NCBI GenBank assembly: GCA_030704615.1
Contig: CM060731.1
Span: forward strand, 4,898,001 to 4,962,000
Source: Takakia lepidozioides
Taxonomy: Eukaryota > Streptophyta > Takakiopsida > Takakiales > Takakiaceae
Direction: 5' to 3'
DNA: 64,000 bases
The first letter of the stretch is position 1; the number at the start of each line of letters is the position of its first letter. The notes beneath the pieces were generated by a model. The model saw only the letters and a program-made list of their open reading frames with translations, made no database searches and was not told the DNA's origin. The translations under genes were made by a program, and so were the position numbers. Shown here one piece after another: positions 1-9,000 of the stretch.

Positions 1-20
1 TAAAGAGAGAGAGAGAGAGA
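1..20. repeat. (GA)n microsatellite, 3'-side target duplication of the inverted LINE-A
   Basis: A GA-rich tract beginning taaagagaga. The same 20 bases recur at about 3469-3488, on the other side of the inverted LINE-A copy. The two tracts are best read as the target-site duplication of that insertion, which went into a GA/CT microsatellite. Confidence 0.7.
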
Positions 21-26
21 TTGTAC

Positions 27-2312
27 TCATAAGACGTTGTTTGCCGTAGCCTTGTGGCCATTGACCCCGCGCCCAGTTTGAGCGGGAACAAAAGGGACAG
101 AACCTACCTCTGTCAGGGGCTGACGTTGGTAGTAAGACTTACCTCCATATAAAGAATTAATCCGGGTTTTCCAGATATCCTCTAGAAATCCCTTCACACA
201 AGCATCAATCTGCTGGGTGTGATTTGCCCAAAAACTAGGCCTCAGGAGGGCCTGGGCTTTTGGCTCAGCCTCGAGACTTTCAAAGTTGGTAAACAGGGGT
301 ACAGGCACAATTCCCTTAATAGATTTGAAGAGAGCGTCTCTTTGGTGAGAGAACCCCGGACAGTGTATCAGAAAATGAATACTGTCTTCAGATTGCCCAC
401 ACAACGGGCAATTGCACTCTCCCTTTCCTCTCTGCTTCTGTTTGCTGTTCGAAGGTAGGCTTCCTGCCCTGAGTTTAAATTTCAGTCTAGTGCCGAGAGT
501 GGGTAGACCCTTGAGGTCATCCAAGATGACCTCCCCCATGTCACAGACTGGAAACAAGTTCAGGGAAGTTTTCTGCCTAACTTCATTTTCATCAGACAAT
601 CTCATGGCAACAGACATGGCTGAGGACACTACAGCCTCTAAGTCAGATTTATCCTGCAGGGTCAAGACTTGCGGATCCAGGTCCAGGTCCTTGAGGATCT
701 CTTCTACTCTCTTCTGCCAGGACTTAGCCTGTTTGACAGGGCGGTCCTGTTTCCAAGATATAGAGTCGATTAACTTAGGATATCTGGTGTTGGGCATATG
801 TTGCAGCTGACCCCACCATCTGACCTTGAATTCATCTCGTCGGGAGCTTAAGGACGGAATGCCAAACTCACCCCGAACAGCCACATTGGCTGTTTTGGAG
901 CATGCTGACATACACTCCTTAAGCACCCCCACTTGAATGGATTCTAGAGACTTAGCCTGGTTGGAGTTATCAACCCATATAGCAGATCCGTACTCCAAGG
1001 CAGGTCTAATAACGCGACAAAGCATGGTTTTCTTAACCTCAGAGTTGACCCCTCTGCAGTGGAAAAATTTAGTGAGCCCCAGAGCTTTGCCCTTGCCAGT
1101 TTGAACAACTTTCCGGATATGTGCATCCCAATTACAATTGGAGGAGAACTCAACGCCCAGGTAAGTGTAGGAAGTGAGAACCGGGATCTCTTGACTACCC
1201 CACTGCCACTTAAGATCACTTCCTCCCTCTCCTCTGTCGTTGAATTCTACCACTGCACATTTGCTGACATTAGCCTCTAGCCCCCAAAGATCAAAGTATC
1301 TCTTCGCGCAATCAATCAACTCCTGGAGATTGGTTGGAGTCTCCCCTATGCCTGCGAAGTCATCCGCAAACATAAGGGCTGGTATGGTGGTATCACCCAC
1401 CCTTAACCCAAATCCCTCACTTTCCACATCCTCGAGGAGTTGATTGATGAAAACATTGAAGAGCAGAGGGGAGAGAGTACATCCTTGAGCTACACCTTGG
1501 TCTATGTCAAAGAAGTTGGACTTCTGTCCGTTAACAGTGACACAGCTTTTGGTGTGAGCATACAAGTTGTGGACAACTCTCCACATCTTTCCCTTGATCC
1601 CACAAGACCAGAGGCGGAACCATAGGCCATCTCTCCACACTGTGTCATAAGCCTTTTTGACATCCAGGAAAAAGACATAAGTGGGTTTCCCTTCTTTTTT
1701 CCTTCCCTGGATAATCTGGCTTAGAGTGAAGATATGATCCACACAGCCCCTGTTTCGCCGAAAGCCAGCTTGGCCTTCGTGGAAACAACCTCTAGACTCC
1801 AGATCAACCTCGAGACGAGTACTTATAACTCTGCAGAATGTCTTGCCAACAGCATTGAGGAGCGTGATGCCACGGTAGTTCCCCGGTTCTTCTCTGTCAC
1901 CCTTCTTGTATGGATTGACAATGACCCCCTGTCGCCAGCGAAAGGGGATCATTTCAGTCTTCCAGATAAGGTTAAAGAGGAGAACCAGGGCCTCTATCAT
2001 GGGATCGCCACCGTGCTTGATAAGCTCGTTGACAATACCATCAGGTCCACCAGCTTTATATCCATTTAAATGTTCAATTGCTTCCACAATCTCAGAAGAA
2101 TTAATGGGAGCATTATAAGCCATTGAAATACACTCCAGTTCATCAGGGCTGTTTTGAATCATAGGAACAGTTTTTCCAACTGAGTCCCTCCATTCAGCAG
2201 AAGACCCCTCACTGTTAGACCTAGAAGTTCTGCCAAGGATACTGTAGTGAGTTTCAAAGGTTTTGACAATGTCAACCGATGAAGTCACCACTGCACCTTT
2301 AGTAGTCTTCAT
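27..2312 (-). CDS. LINE-A reverse transcriptase ORF (761 codons, intact)
   Basis: An uninterrupted 761-codon frame encoding the reverse transcriptase and C-terminal part of LINE-A. Landmarks in order: GPDGIVNELIKHGG near residue 90, NYRGITLLNAVGK near 145, the AQGCTLSPLLFN block near 275, and the catalytic FADDF box near 315. A C-terminal zinc knuckle follows (CPLC, then H and HC, near residues 640-660), typical of many LINEs. It should carry out target-primed reverse transcription. The frame opens with an ATG that overlaps the TGA closing the endonuclease frame, in the context ATGA. In the sister copy at 8091 the two domains are one frame, so the split may be a one-base deletion rather than a genuine two-ORF design. 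Confidence 0.85.
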   Translation of the reverse strand: MKTTKGAVVTSSVDIVKTFETHYSILGRTSRSNSEGSSAEWRDSVGKTVPMIQNSPDELECISMAYNAPINSSEIVEAIEHLNGYKAGGPDGIVNELIKHGGDPMIEALVLLFNLIWKTEMIPFRWRQGVIVNPYKKGDREEPGNYRGITLLNAVGKTFCRVISTRLEVDLESRGCFHEGQAGFRRNRGCVDHIFTLSQIIQGRKKEGKPTYVFFLDVKKAYDTVWRDGLWFRLWSCGIKGKMWRVVHNLYAHTKSCVTVNGQKSNFFDIDQGVAQGCTLSPLLFNVFINQLLEDVESEGFGLRVGDTTIPALMFADDFAGIGETPTNLQELIDCAKRYFDLWGLEANVSKCAVVEFNDRGEGGSDLKWQWGSQEIPVLTSYTYLGVEFSSNCNWDAHIRKVVQTGKGKALGLTKFFHCRGVNSEVKKTMLCRVIRPALEYGSAIWVDNSNQAKSLESIQVGVLKECMSACSKTANVAVRGEFGIPSLSSRRDEFKVRWWGQLQHMPNTRYPKLIDSISWKQDRPVKQAKSWQKRVEEILKDLDLDPQVLTLQDKSDLEAVVSSAMSVAMRLSDENEVRQKTSLNLFPVCDMGEVILDDLKGLPTLGTRLKFKLRAGSLPSNSKQKQRGKGECNCPLCGQSEDSIHFLIHCPGFSHQRDALFKSIKGIVPVPLFTNFESLEAEPKAQALLRPSFWANHTQQIDACVKGFLEDIWKTRINSLYGGKSYYQRQPLTEVGSVPFVPAQTGRGVNGHKATANNVL

Positions 2313-3466
2313 ACTTGTACTTGCTGACCGTTTTTCGGCTTGTACAAACGTTGAAGGGCCAACCAGAATTTCTTGTCATTACCACCATGGTGGTTTGAGT
2401 TTATTTCACTGTATAACTTGTCCCAGTATAATTTCTTCTGAGACCTAGCAAGCTGATTGATATCTTTACGGAGCTGGTAGTACCTCGTCCACAATTCTCT
2501 GTTGGTTTCCAAATTGCAGCACTCTTTATAGAGGGCTCGTCTCTCAGCTATGTTGAGTTTAATCTCATTAGTCCACCAATTAACTGCTCTACCGCAGACG
2601 ATTAGTTTCCTCCCAATGATCTTGTCAGCCACGGAGGAAACGAAACTCTCCCAAGAGTCCACTGCTCTTTCGACTTCATTTCTTGCGTTAACAGAGCGTG
2701 ACTGAAGTTCTTGGAGCGATTGGACAAAATGAGGGAGAGCCTCTTGCAAGGCCTGGACGTACTCAGCCTTGACCTCCTCATTGTGGAATTTTTCTATGCG
2801 CCACTTCCGAATCGAACGTTTCACAGATCTCTTGGTGGTGGGAAAACACCTTTTGATCTCAGTCCAAACCAGGAAGTGGTCAGAGGTACCAATATCAGTT
2901 CTGTCGATCAACACATTGGCACACTGGGGGAACAAAATTTTGTCCATTATGATATAGTCCACAATGGAACGTTCCCCAGTTTGGGATTTCTCACGAGTCC
3001 ACTGCACTTGGTCACCACTTGTCCTGTTATTCAAGGTCAAAAGCTGAAGCTCTTCTAGACAGTTAATTAACCGTCTGCCATTAGAATTCAGCTCGTCCTC
3101 ACCAAAAGGTCCAATGATATCGTCCTGATGGATCCCTTTGCCCACCCGGGCATTGAAGTCCCCCAATAGTACCACCTGACCTTTGGCAAGGAACGAAGCA
3201 CAGTCCAGCTTTACATCTTCGAAGGCCTTGTCTGCGTCAGCACTAAGGGTCCCCTCTGTGGGCATGTAAACACAACCAACAAAGAGGTCCTTTGTACTCA
3301 TGCCGCCCTTCAAATTCAGTTTTGGCCAGATACTATGCTCGTACCTCAAACCCTTGTATATAATTTCGCAATTATCAAACAAGAAATCACGGACAAAGAA
3401 TCCGACCCCTTTTTGACCGCGTTTGGCAGAGGCTGCCTTGAGAGTACACATCTTACCTGCCCATTT
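2309..3466 (-). pseudogene. LINE-A endonuclease domain, truncated at its N-terminus
   Basis: Endonuclease/exonuclease/phosphatase-type domain of the inverted LINE-A. Visible motifs are VGCVYMPTEG, LLGDFNARVG (catalytic D and N) and TSDHFLVW (the SDH box). The N-terminal segment with the catalytic Glu (QETW in the + copy) is missing because the element is 5'-truncated. The open frame runs upstream into flanking DNA up to about 3796; that part belongs to the neighbouring fragment read on the wrong strand. The frame ends in a TGA overlapping the ATG of the RT frame. Confidence 0.75.
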
Positions 3467-3468
3467 AT

Positions 3469-3489
3469 AAAGAGAGAGAGAGAGAGAGA
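3469..3489. repeat. (GA)n microsatellite, 5'-side target duplication of the inverted LINE-A
   Basis: A GA tract matching positions 1-20. It marks the boundary between the inverted LINE-A and the next, oppositely oriented LINE-A fragment. Confidence 0.7.
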
Positions 3490-3509
3490 ACTCTCTGGCT
3501 CTCTCTATC

Positions 3510-4187
3510 CTTCTCAAGGACCTGGACCTGGATCCGCAAGTCTTGACCCTGCTGGATAAATCTGACTTAGAGGCTGTAGTGTCCTCAGCCATGTCTGTTG
3601 CCATGAGATTGTCTGATGAAAATGAAGTTAGGCAGAAAACTTCCCTGAACTTGTTTCCAGTCAGTGACATGGGGGAGGACATCTTGGATGACCTCAAGGG
3701 TCTACCCACTCTCGGCACTAGACTGAAATTTAAACTCAGGGCAGGAAGCCTACCTTTGAACAGCAAACAGAAGCAGAGAGGAAAGGGAGAGTGCAATTGC
3801 CCGCTGTGTGGGCAATCTGAAGACAGTATTCACTTTCTGATACACTGTCCGGGGTTCTCTCACCAAAGAGCGCTCTCTTCAATTCTATCAAGGGAATTGT
3901 GCCTGTACCCCTGTTTAACAACTTTGAAAGTCTCGAGGCTGAGCCAAAAGCCCAGGCCCTCCTGAGGCCTAGTTTTTGGGCAAATCACACCCAGCAGATT
4001 GATGCTTGTGTGAAGGGATTTCTAGAGGATATCTGGAAAACCCGGATTAATTCTATATATGGAGGTAAGTCACACTACCAACGTCAGCCCCTGACAGAGG
4101 TAGGTTCTGTCCCTTTTGTTCCCGCTCAAACTGGGCGCGGGGTCAATGGCCACAAGGCTATGGCAAACAACGTCTTATGAGTACAAT
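3510..4187 (+). mobile_element. LINE-A 3' fragment (C-terminus and 3' end), + strand
   Basis: A 5'-truncated LINE-A copy starting at the equivalent of about 10988 in the + copy and ending in the family terminus gagtacaat. It retains the zinc-knuckle region and the C-terminal WKTRIN block, with a frameshift near 3870 that splits the frame (3543-3965, then 3899-4180). The 9-base sequence ctatccttc precedes the fragment near 3499 and follows its 3' end near 4188, an apparent short target duplication. With the inverted copy just upstream, the two make a head-to-head LINE pair. Confidence 0.85.
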
Positions 4188-4189
4188 CT

Positions 4190-5259
4190 ATCCTTCAATA
4201 TGGCAACCATTCTCGGATTACTTAATCCTGTCGTGGTGTTGACAAATTTCTTTTTGAGCTGCTCGTACATTGCTGTTGGTAAGGCAAGGAGAATCATGCA
4301 TCCATGAAGTTCCTAGTGAACAAACAGGACATTTGATGGCGAACTAATCCATGATATCTTGTGCTAGGCCCTGTAGCAGCAGCATAATGGAGTATATGTG
4401 TACATCGCTCTCTTGGCTGGTCTCCTTACAGATAATTTCTTTCCATGTAGGTGCAAGCTCATAGTTTCTTCAAACCATTCAGAGAAAAACAGCAGTAGTA
4501 TGTGTACACAATAAACACATACAAACAGATTTGAGGTTCTAGAGAACTAAAAGCCTCACTACCTTAGTCTCTTGCCGTTAGTAGCATTTCCTGTAACAAA
4601 AGAAGGTGAAGTGGCCTCACCTGGATTCATCACAGCCCACCAACAAACCAACAGGTTAGTGATCCCTGTGGAACCCCAGGCTTAAACCACTTCACATTTG
4701 TTATCAATCTCATCCCTGTAGCAGGTCATACTAGTAGAGAGAGGAGATGTAAGGGAGGTCCTTTCAGCCATATCTGTCAACAATGGGTACTCTACTTAGC
4801 AGCACCTTTTTCAGCCCATGCTCCAGAGGGTGGGGGTGCGGGTGGGGGGTGGTCTCATGTAAGTAAGCACCCATTCCCAAAAGGAAGGTGTCACAAGACC
4901 GAAGTACTCAAGAAAGGGGACACATGGAGGCCTTTGGTTTGTAAAAGTATTCACAGATTCAGAGTAGAGCTAGTCAAGTCCATGTAGGTAAGCGTGACTG
5001 TAAGCACCCATTCCCACAAGGAAGACCAAGCACGCAAGCAAAGGGCACACAAAGAAGCCCTTGGTTTGCATAAGTATTTCTAGATTCAGAGTAGAGCTTA
5101 GTCAAGTGTCAACAACCTTTGTGTTGCCATAATAAGCAGCCAGTCAAAGTGCATTAGTAAGGTTGTCAGCTCCTTCAGCTCTTGCGTGCTCCTCTTCCAA
5201 ATGAGAAGAGTGGCCAGGCTTGCTAACCTAATAGGGCAGCTGCTTTAGGTTAAGACCTA
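4190..5259. other. Non-coding, presumed NOM1 intron or upstream region
   Basis: No frame here resembles the MIF4G domain that should lie upstream of the first visible NOM1 exon. A short degenerate duplication is visible: segments near 4860-4975 and 4980-5100 share phrases such as cccattcccaaaaggaag and agattcagagtagagct. Nothing else is supported. Confidence 0.4.
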
Positions 5260-5264
5260 GGCAG

Positions 5265-5631
5265 TGTTGGAGGTGTCAAGGCTATAGCCCTTGCATGGCA
5301 CTTTGTGAATAGAACGGGACAGGTAGCTCAGTGGTAGAGCACCCCACCGGAATGGGGGAGGTCCTAGGTTCAATCCCTGGCCCGACCACACGCCAGTGGT
5401 TTTCCAACATGGTGTCAGAGCCAAGGTTGGGGCGGTGGTCAGAATGGGTGGGCATTAGCTATAAGGGCTATGCCCCTTGAGGGGGAGTGTTGGAGGTGTC
5501 AAGGCTATAGCCCTTGCACGGCACTTTTTGAACAGAACGGGACGGGTAGCAAGTGTTAGAGCACCCCATCGGAATGGGGGAGGTCCTAGGTTCAATCCCT
5601 AGCCCGACCACACGCCAGTGGTTTTCCAACA
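5265..5631 (+). mobile_element. TRIM (miniature LTR retrotransposon) with tRNA-like sequence in its LTRs
   Basis: Two direct LTRs (5265-5409 and 5488-5631, 145 and 144 bp) begin TGTTGGAGGTG and end TTTTCCAACA, giving the usual TG...CA ends. The LTR pair is bracketed by the 5-base duplication GGCAG (5260-5264 and 5632-5636). Immediately after LTR1, TGGTGTCAGAGCCAAGG (5410) matches the initiator-Met tRNA primer-binding site with one mismatch. A purine tract (gagggggag) directly precedes LTR2. The internal region is only 78 bp and non-coding, so this is a terminal-repeat retrotransposon in miniature. Each LTR contains a tRNA-like stretch. In LTR1 an A box (TAGCTCAGTGG, 5324-5334) and a B box (GGTTCAATCCC, 5367-5377) sit 43 bases apart. 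LTR2 keeps the B box (5589-5599) but has a damaged A box. It depends on other elements for protein. Confidence 0.88.
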
Positions 5632-5859
5632 GGCAGAACATAATGAGTCGTCCCCTTCTCCATTTCCCGATCTGTTCTAGGCAAAATCCTGAACAGAATA
5701 CCGGGGTCAGACAATTCTTGAATGCTGTTAAAAAGAACTTAGCCACATTCAAGGAAAGAGAGATAGATAGAGACAAAAATCCTCAAGCCTCTCATTTTCA
5801 GGTTTCTTAATTCTGACACAAGGTCTTGTAAAGAACTTAGCCAATTCAAGGAAAGAGAG

Positions 5860-5933
5860 ATTGTACTCATAAGACGTTGTTTGCCGTAGCCTTGTGGCCA
5901 TTGACCCCGCGTTCAGTTTGAGCGGGAAATTCT
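5860..5933 (-). mobile_element. Mini LINE-A end (73 bp), copy a
   Basis: Contains only the terminal ~68 bp of LINE-A in minus orientation, plus about five extra bases at its 5' side. A 19-base direct duplication, caattcaaggaaagagaga, flanks it at 5842-5860 and 5934-5952. It lies just upstream of the first visible NOM1 exon. A genuine insertion is supported by the long target duplication. Confidence 0.85.
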
Positions 5934-6099
5934 CAATTCAAGGAAAGAGAGAGAGATTATTCATGGGAGCATGGTTACTAGTCATCCACCCTGAATGAAG
6001 TTTGAATGGAGCAGAGTTAGATGCTCATTCACACACATCTTTGATGTTGTATACTGCTAGCTCGTAGGCTTAATTGTTCTTTTCTTTCATAGTTCTGAG

Positions 6100-9000
6100 A
6101 AATGGTGGTGGATGGCAGTGAGCTGGTCTATGAGGTGCTGGACTCGCTGTGCCAACGTTTCCAGGAGTTGGATGTTGCCACCATATTGACTATCTTACAA
6201 TGTGAGAACTCACCATTGTCCATACTTGAAAAATACATTGCATTTGGACTTCATGTAGGAGGAGACATCTTCGTGTCCATGTACAATCTCTGCTGTGCTG
6301 GTTAATGCTTTTGGGTACTGAATGAGTTAGTTGTTCCATTCTCTCATTCTCCAAGCATCTTTGCAATAGACTTTTGAAATGCAGGTGAACACTACATATC
6401 TCTCTGTGTGAACCCTTCACTCTCACGATTTACATCTGTGTCATGAAAGTCTACAGTCCAATCTGTGATGATGACGCAGAATTTGGTCTGCAGCGTGTGG
6501 GATGGGGTTGAGAGCTGACGACCCTTCATCTATGAAAGAGTTTGTTGTCGCCGTTCAGCAGCGTACTGTTGAGTTGAAGGCGTCTCTCCTCCACAATAGC
6601 GAAGAAACTTCCAGTACTATTGGCAAAAGGGTGGGTTCTGTGCAGATCTCTCTTGTGTAGGTTTTTCTTTCCATGAAGTACTACTGGTAGAGGTCTTAAG
6701 AACTGGCTGGAGAGAGGAAAAAGAGGATCTCTTGCACCCTTGAGAAATTGAAAGACCTGGTGACCGTAGGGACTCAATGGCTGATTTGTGGAGAGGGAAA
6801 GATTGTACTCATAAGACGTTGTTTGCCGTAGCCTTGTGGCCATTGACCCCGCGCCCAGTTTGAGCGGGAATGTGGAGAGGGAAAGAGAGAGAGAGAGAGA
6901 GAGGCCACTCTGCCCTAGTTGAACTTGGTGTGTTTTGGTGGTTGCTGACTGTGTCTGGATCTGCATTTCTTCACTTGCCAGTGCATGGCTGAGGTTTTGG
7001 CTTATGAAGGGTATAGATTTTGTGGTGTATTCCCTCCAACCCACCCCCCTTTCAGAAAGACAAAAAATCCACTCATGGACCATTCCTGCAAACATTGACT
7101 CTGCATAAGGTTGATTCCTGCCCTGCTGCTCGATCCCTCTAGCTGGAAGTACATGACAAAGTGTTTTGGTTGCACTGCAAGCCTCCCTGGTCCAGGAAGA
7201 GTTCAACAATAAAGAGAGACTGTAATTCATGACACTTGGTGTTCCTACACGCAAGTACTAAAGAAGGGTACTTTGAGCAGGTACAATTCATGCTTGATAT
7301 GATCTGTGACATTAAGAACAACAAACGGCGATCTAAGGATGAGCCAACACCTCACTTCCGGCTGAAAAAATGGCTCTTAAAGGTGAGTACTTCCAAGGAC
7401 CAGTGTTTTGGTTCAGTTGTTTCCGTTTCTTGAGATTCAGATCCTGTTTCAACAGATGGGGTCACTTGGAAGGGCAGGGGTGAGATGCAATGTGTGAACT
7501 GGAGAGGGAAGTCCCCCCCATCCATGCTCTGTCTCCCTCTCTCTGAGTTTGAGGACCCAAAGTGATATTTCCTGAAATGGTTGCTTTTGTCGTTCTCCTT
7601 TGTTGATTGGGTCTTTGGGCCTCCCTTTGTCTTACTCTCTCATTCTCTCTCCCCCTCTCTCCCTCCTCTCTCTGCTCAAGGGCAAAGTTCATGGTGCAGC
7701 TCAGGGTGGGAGACGTGCAGCTACGAGCAGTCACATGGGTAAGGCTGCTGGACCCCATGAAGAAAGGCCAGTGGTGGCTGCCAGGGACACCAAGTGGCCA
7801 TGCCCAGGAATGCCATGCCAGCGATATAAGGGCTGAGGTTGCAGGGGCCATGGATGCTGGGGCCATGGAAGCTGAGAAAATGCTTCAGCTGGCAGCATCC
7901 CAGAGAATGAACACGGATGCCCGTCGCTCAGTTTTCTGCATTGTCATGAGTGGAGAGGACTACATTGATGCTTTCGAGAAGATTTTGAGACTGAAACTAC
8001 CTGGGAAACAGGTTCTCTCTCTCTCTCTCACTCTCCCTGAGACGACACAAGCTACCTAGACGACAAACAATTCACACGCAAAGGGCTGGCTTGCGGCTGG
8101 CCACTTTCAACTTCTCAGGGTTGACCAACCAAAGGAAACAACTTGAAGTGGGACAAGTTCTTCGGACTAATGATATTCATATCTGTGCTGGGCAAGAAAC
8201 ATGGGAAACGTCGGATAAACTGGTTGGAGATGTCATTGGTTATAAATGGGCAGGTAAGATGTGTACTCTCAAGGCAGCCTCTGCCAAACGCGGTCAAAAA
8301 GGGGTCGGATTCTTTGTCCGTGATTTCTTGTTTGATAATTGCGAAATTATCAACAAGGGTTTGAGGTACGAGCATAGTATCTGGCCAAAACTGAATTTGA
8401 AGGGCGGCATGAGTACAAAGGACCTCTTTGTTGGTTGTGTTTACATGCCCACAGAGGGGACCCTTAGTGCTGACGCAGACAAGGCCTTCGAAGATGTAAA
8501 GCTGGACTGTGCTTCGTTCCTTGCCAAAGGTCAGGTGGTACTATTGGGGGACTTCAATGCCCGGGTGGGCAAAGGGATCCATCAGGACGATATCATTGGA
8601 CCTTTTGGTGAGGACGAGCTGAATTCTAATGGCAGACGGTTAATTAACTGTCTAGAAGAGCTTCAGCTTTTGACCTTGAATAACAGGACAAGTGGTGACC
8701 AAGTGCAGTGGACTCGTGAGAAATCCCAAACTGGGGAACGTTCCATTGTGGACTATATCATAATGGACAAAATTTTGTTCCCCCAGTGTGCCAATGTGTT
8801 GATCGACAGAACTGATATTGGTACCTCTGACCACTTCCTGGTTTGGACTGAGATCAAAAGGTGTTTTCCCACCACCAAGAGATCTGTGAAACGTTCGATT
8901 CGGAAGTGGCGCATAGAAAAATTCCACAATGAGGAGGTCAAGGCTGAGTACGTCCAGGCCTTGCAAGAGGCTCTCCCTCATTTTGTCCAATCGCTCCAAG

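Larger units (their letters stand above)
21..3467 (-). mobile_element. LINE-A non-LTR retrotransposon, 5'-truncated copy
   Basis: A non-LTR retrotransposon copy read on the minus strand. It carries an apurinic-type endonuclease region (3467 to about 2309), a reverse transcriptase with C-terminal zinc knuckle (2312-27), and a 3' end reading ...gagtacaa with no poly(A). Its 5' end is cut inside the endonuclease relative to the + copy at 8041-11660 (equivalent of about 8245). Both sides carry the same 20-base GA tract, an apparent target duplication. It lies upstream of the first visible NOM1 exon, probably inside a NOM1 intron and antisense to it. Close similarity to the + copy suggests a fairly recent insertion. 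The clade is not assigned. Confidence 0.9.

Noticed and set aside
412-810. Frames opposite the LINE-A ORFs (several of 60-150 codons on both LINE copies)
   Set aside because: These are antisense shadows of the intact RT and endonuclease frames and recur identically in each LINE copy.
5317-5394. tRNA gene
   Set aside because: A and B boxes and a D-arm-like segment are present, but the acceptor arm does not pair properly and the anticodon arm is irregular. The same sequence lies inside both LTRs of the TRIM, so it is treated as part of that element.
6526-7254. 242-codon minus-strand frame across a NOM1 intron
   Set aside because: It spans the mini LINE-A copy and a GA repeat, runs antisense to a real NOM1 exon (6494-6630), and has no domain of its own.
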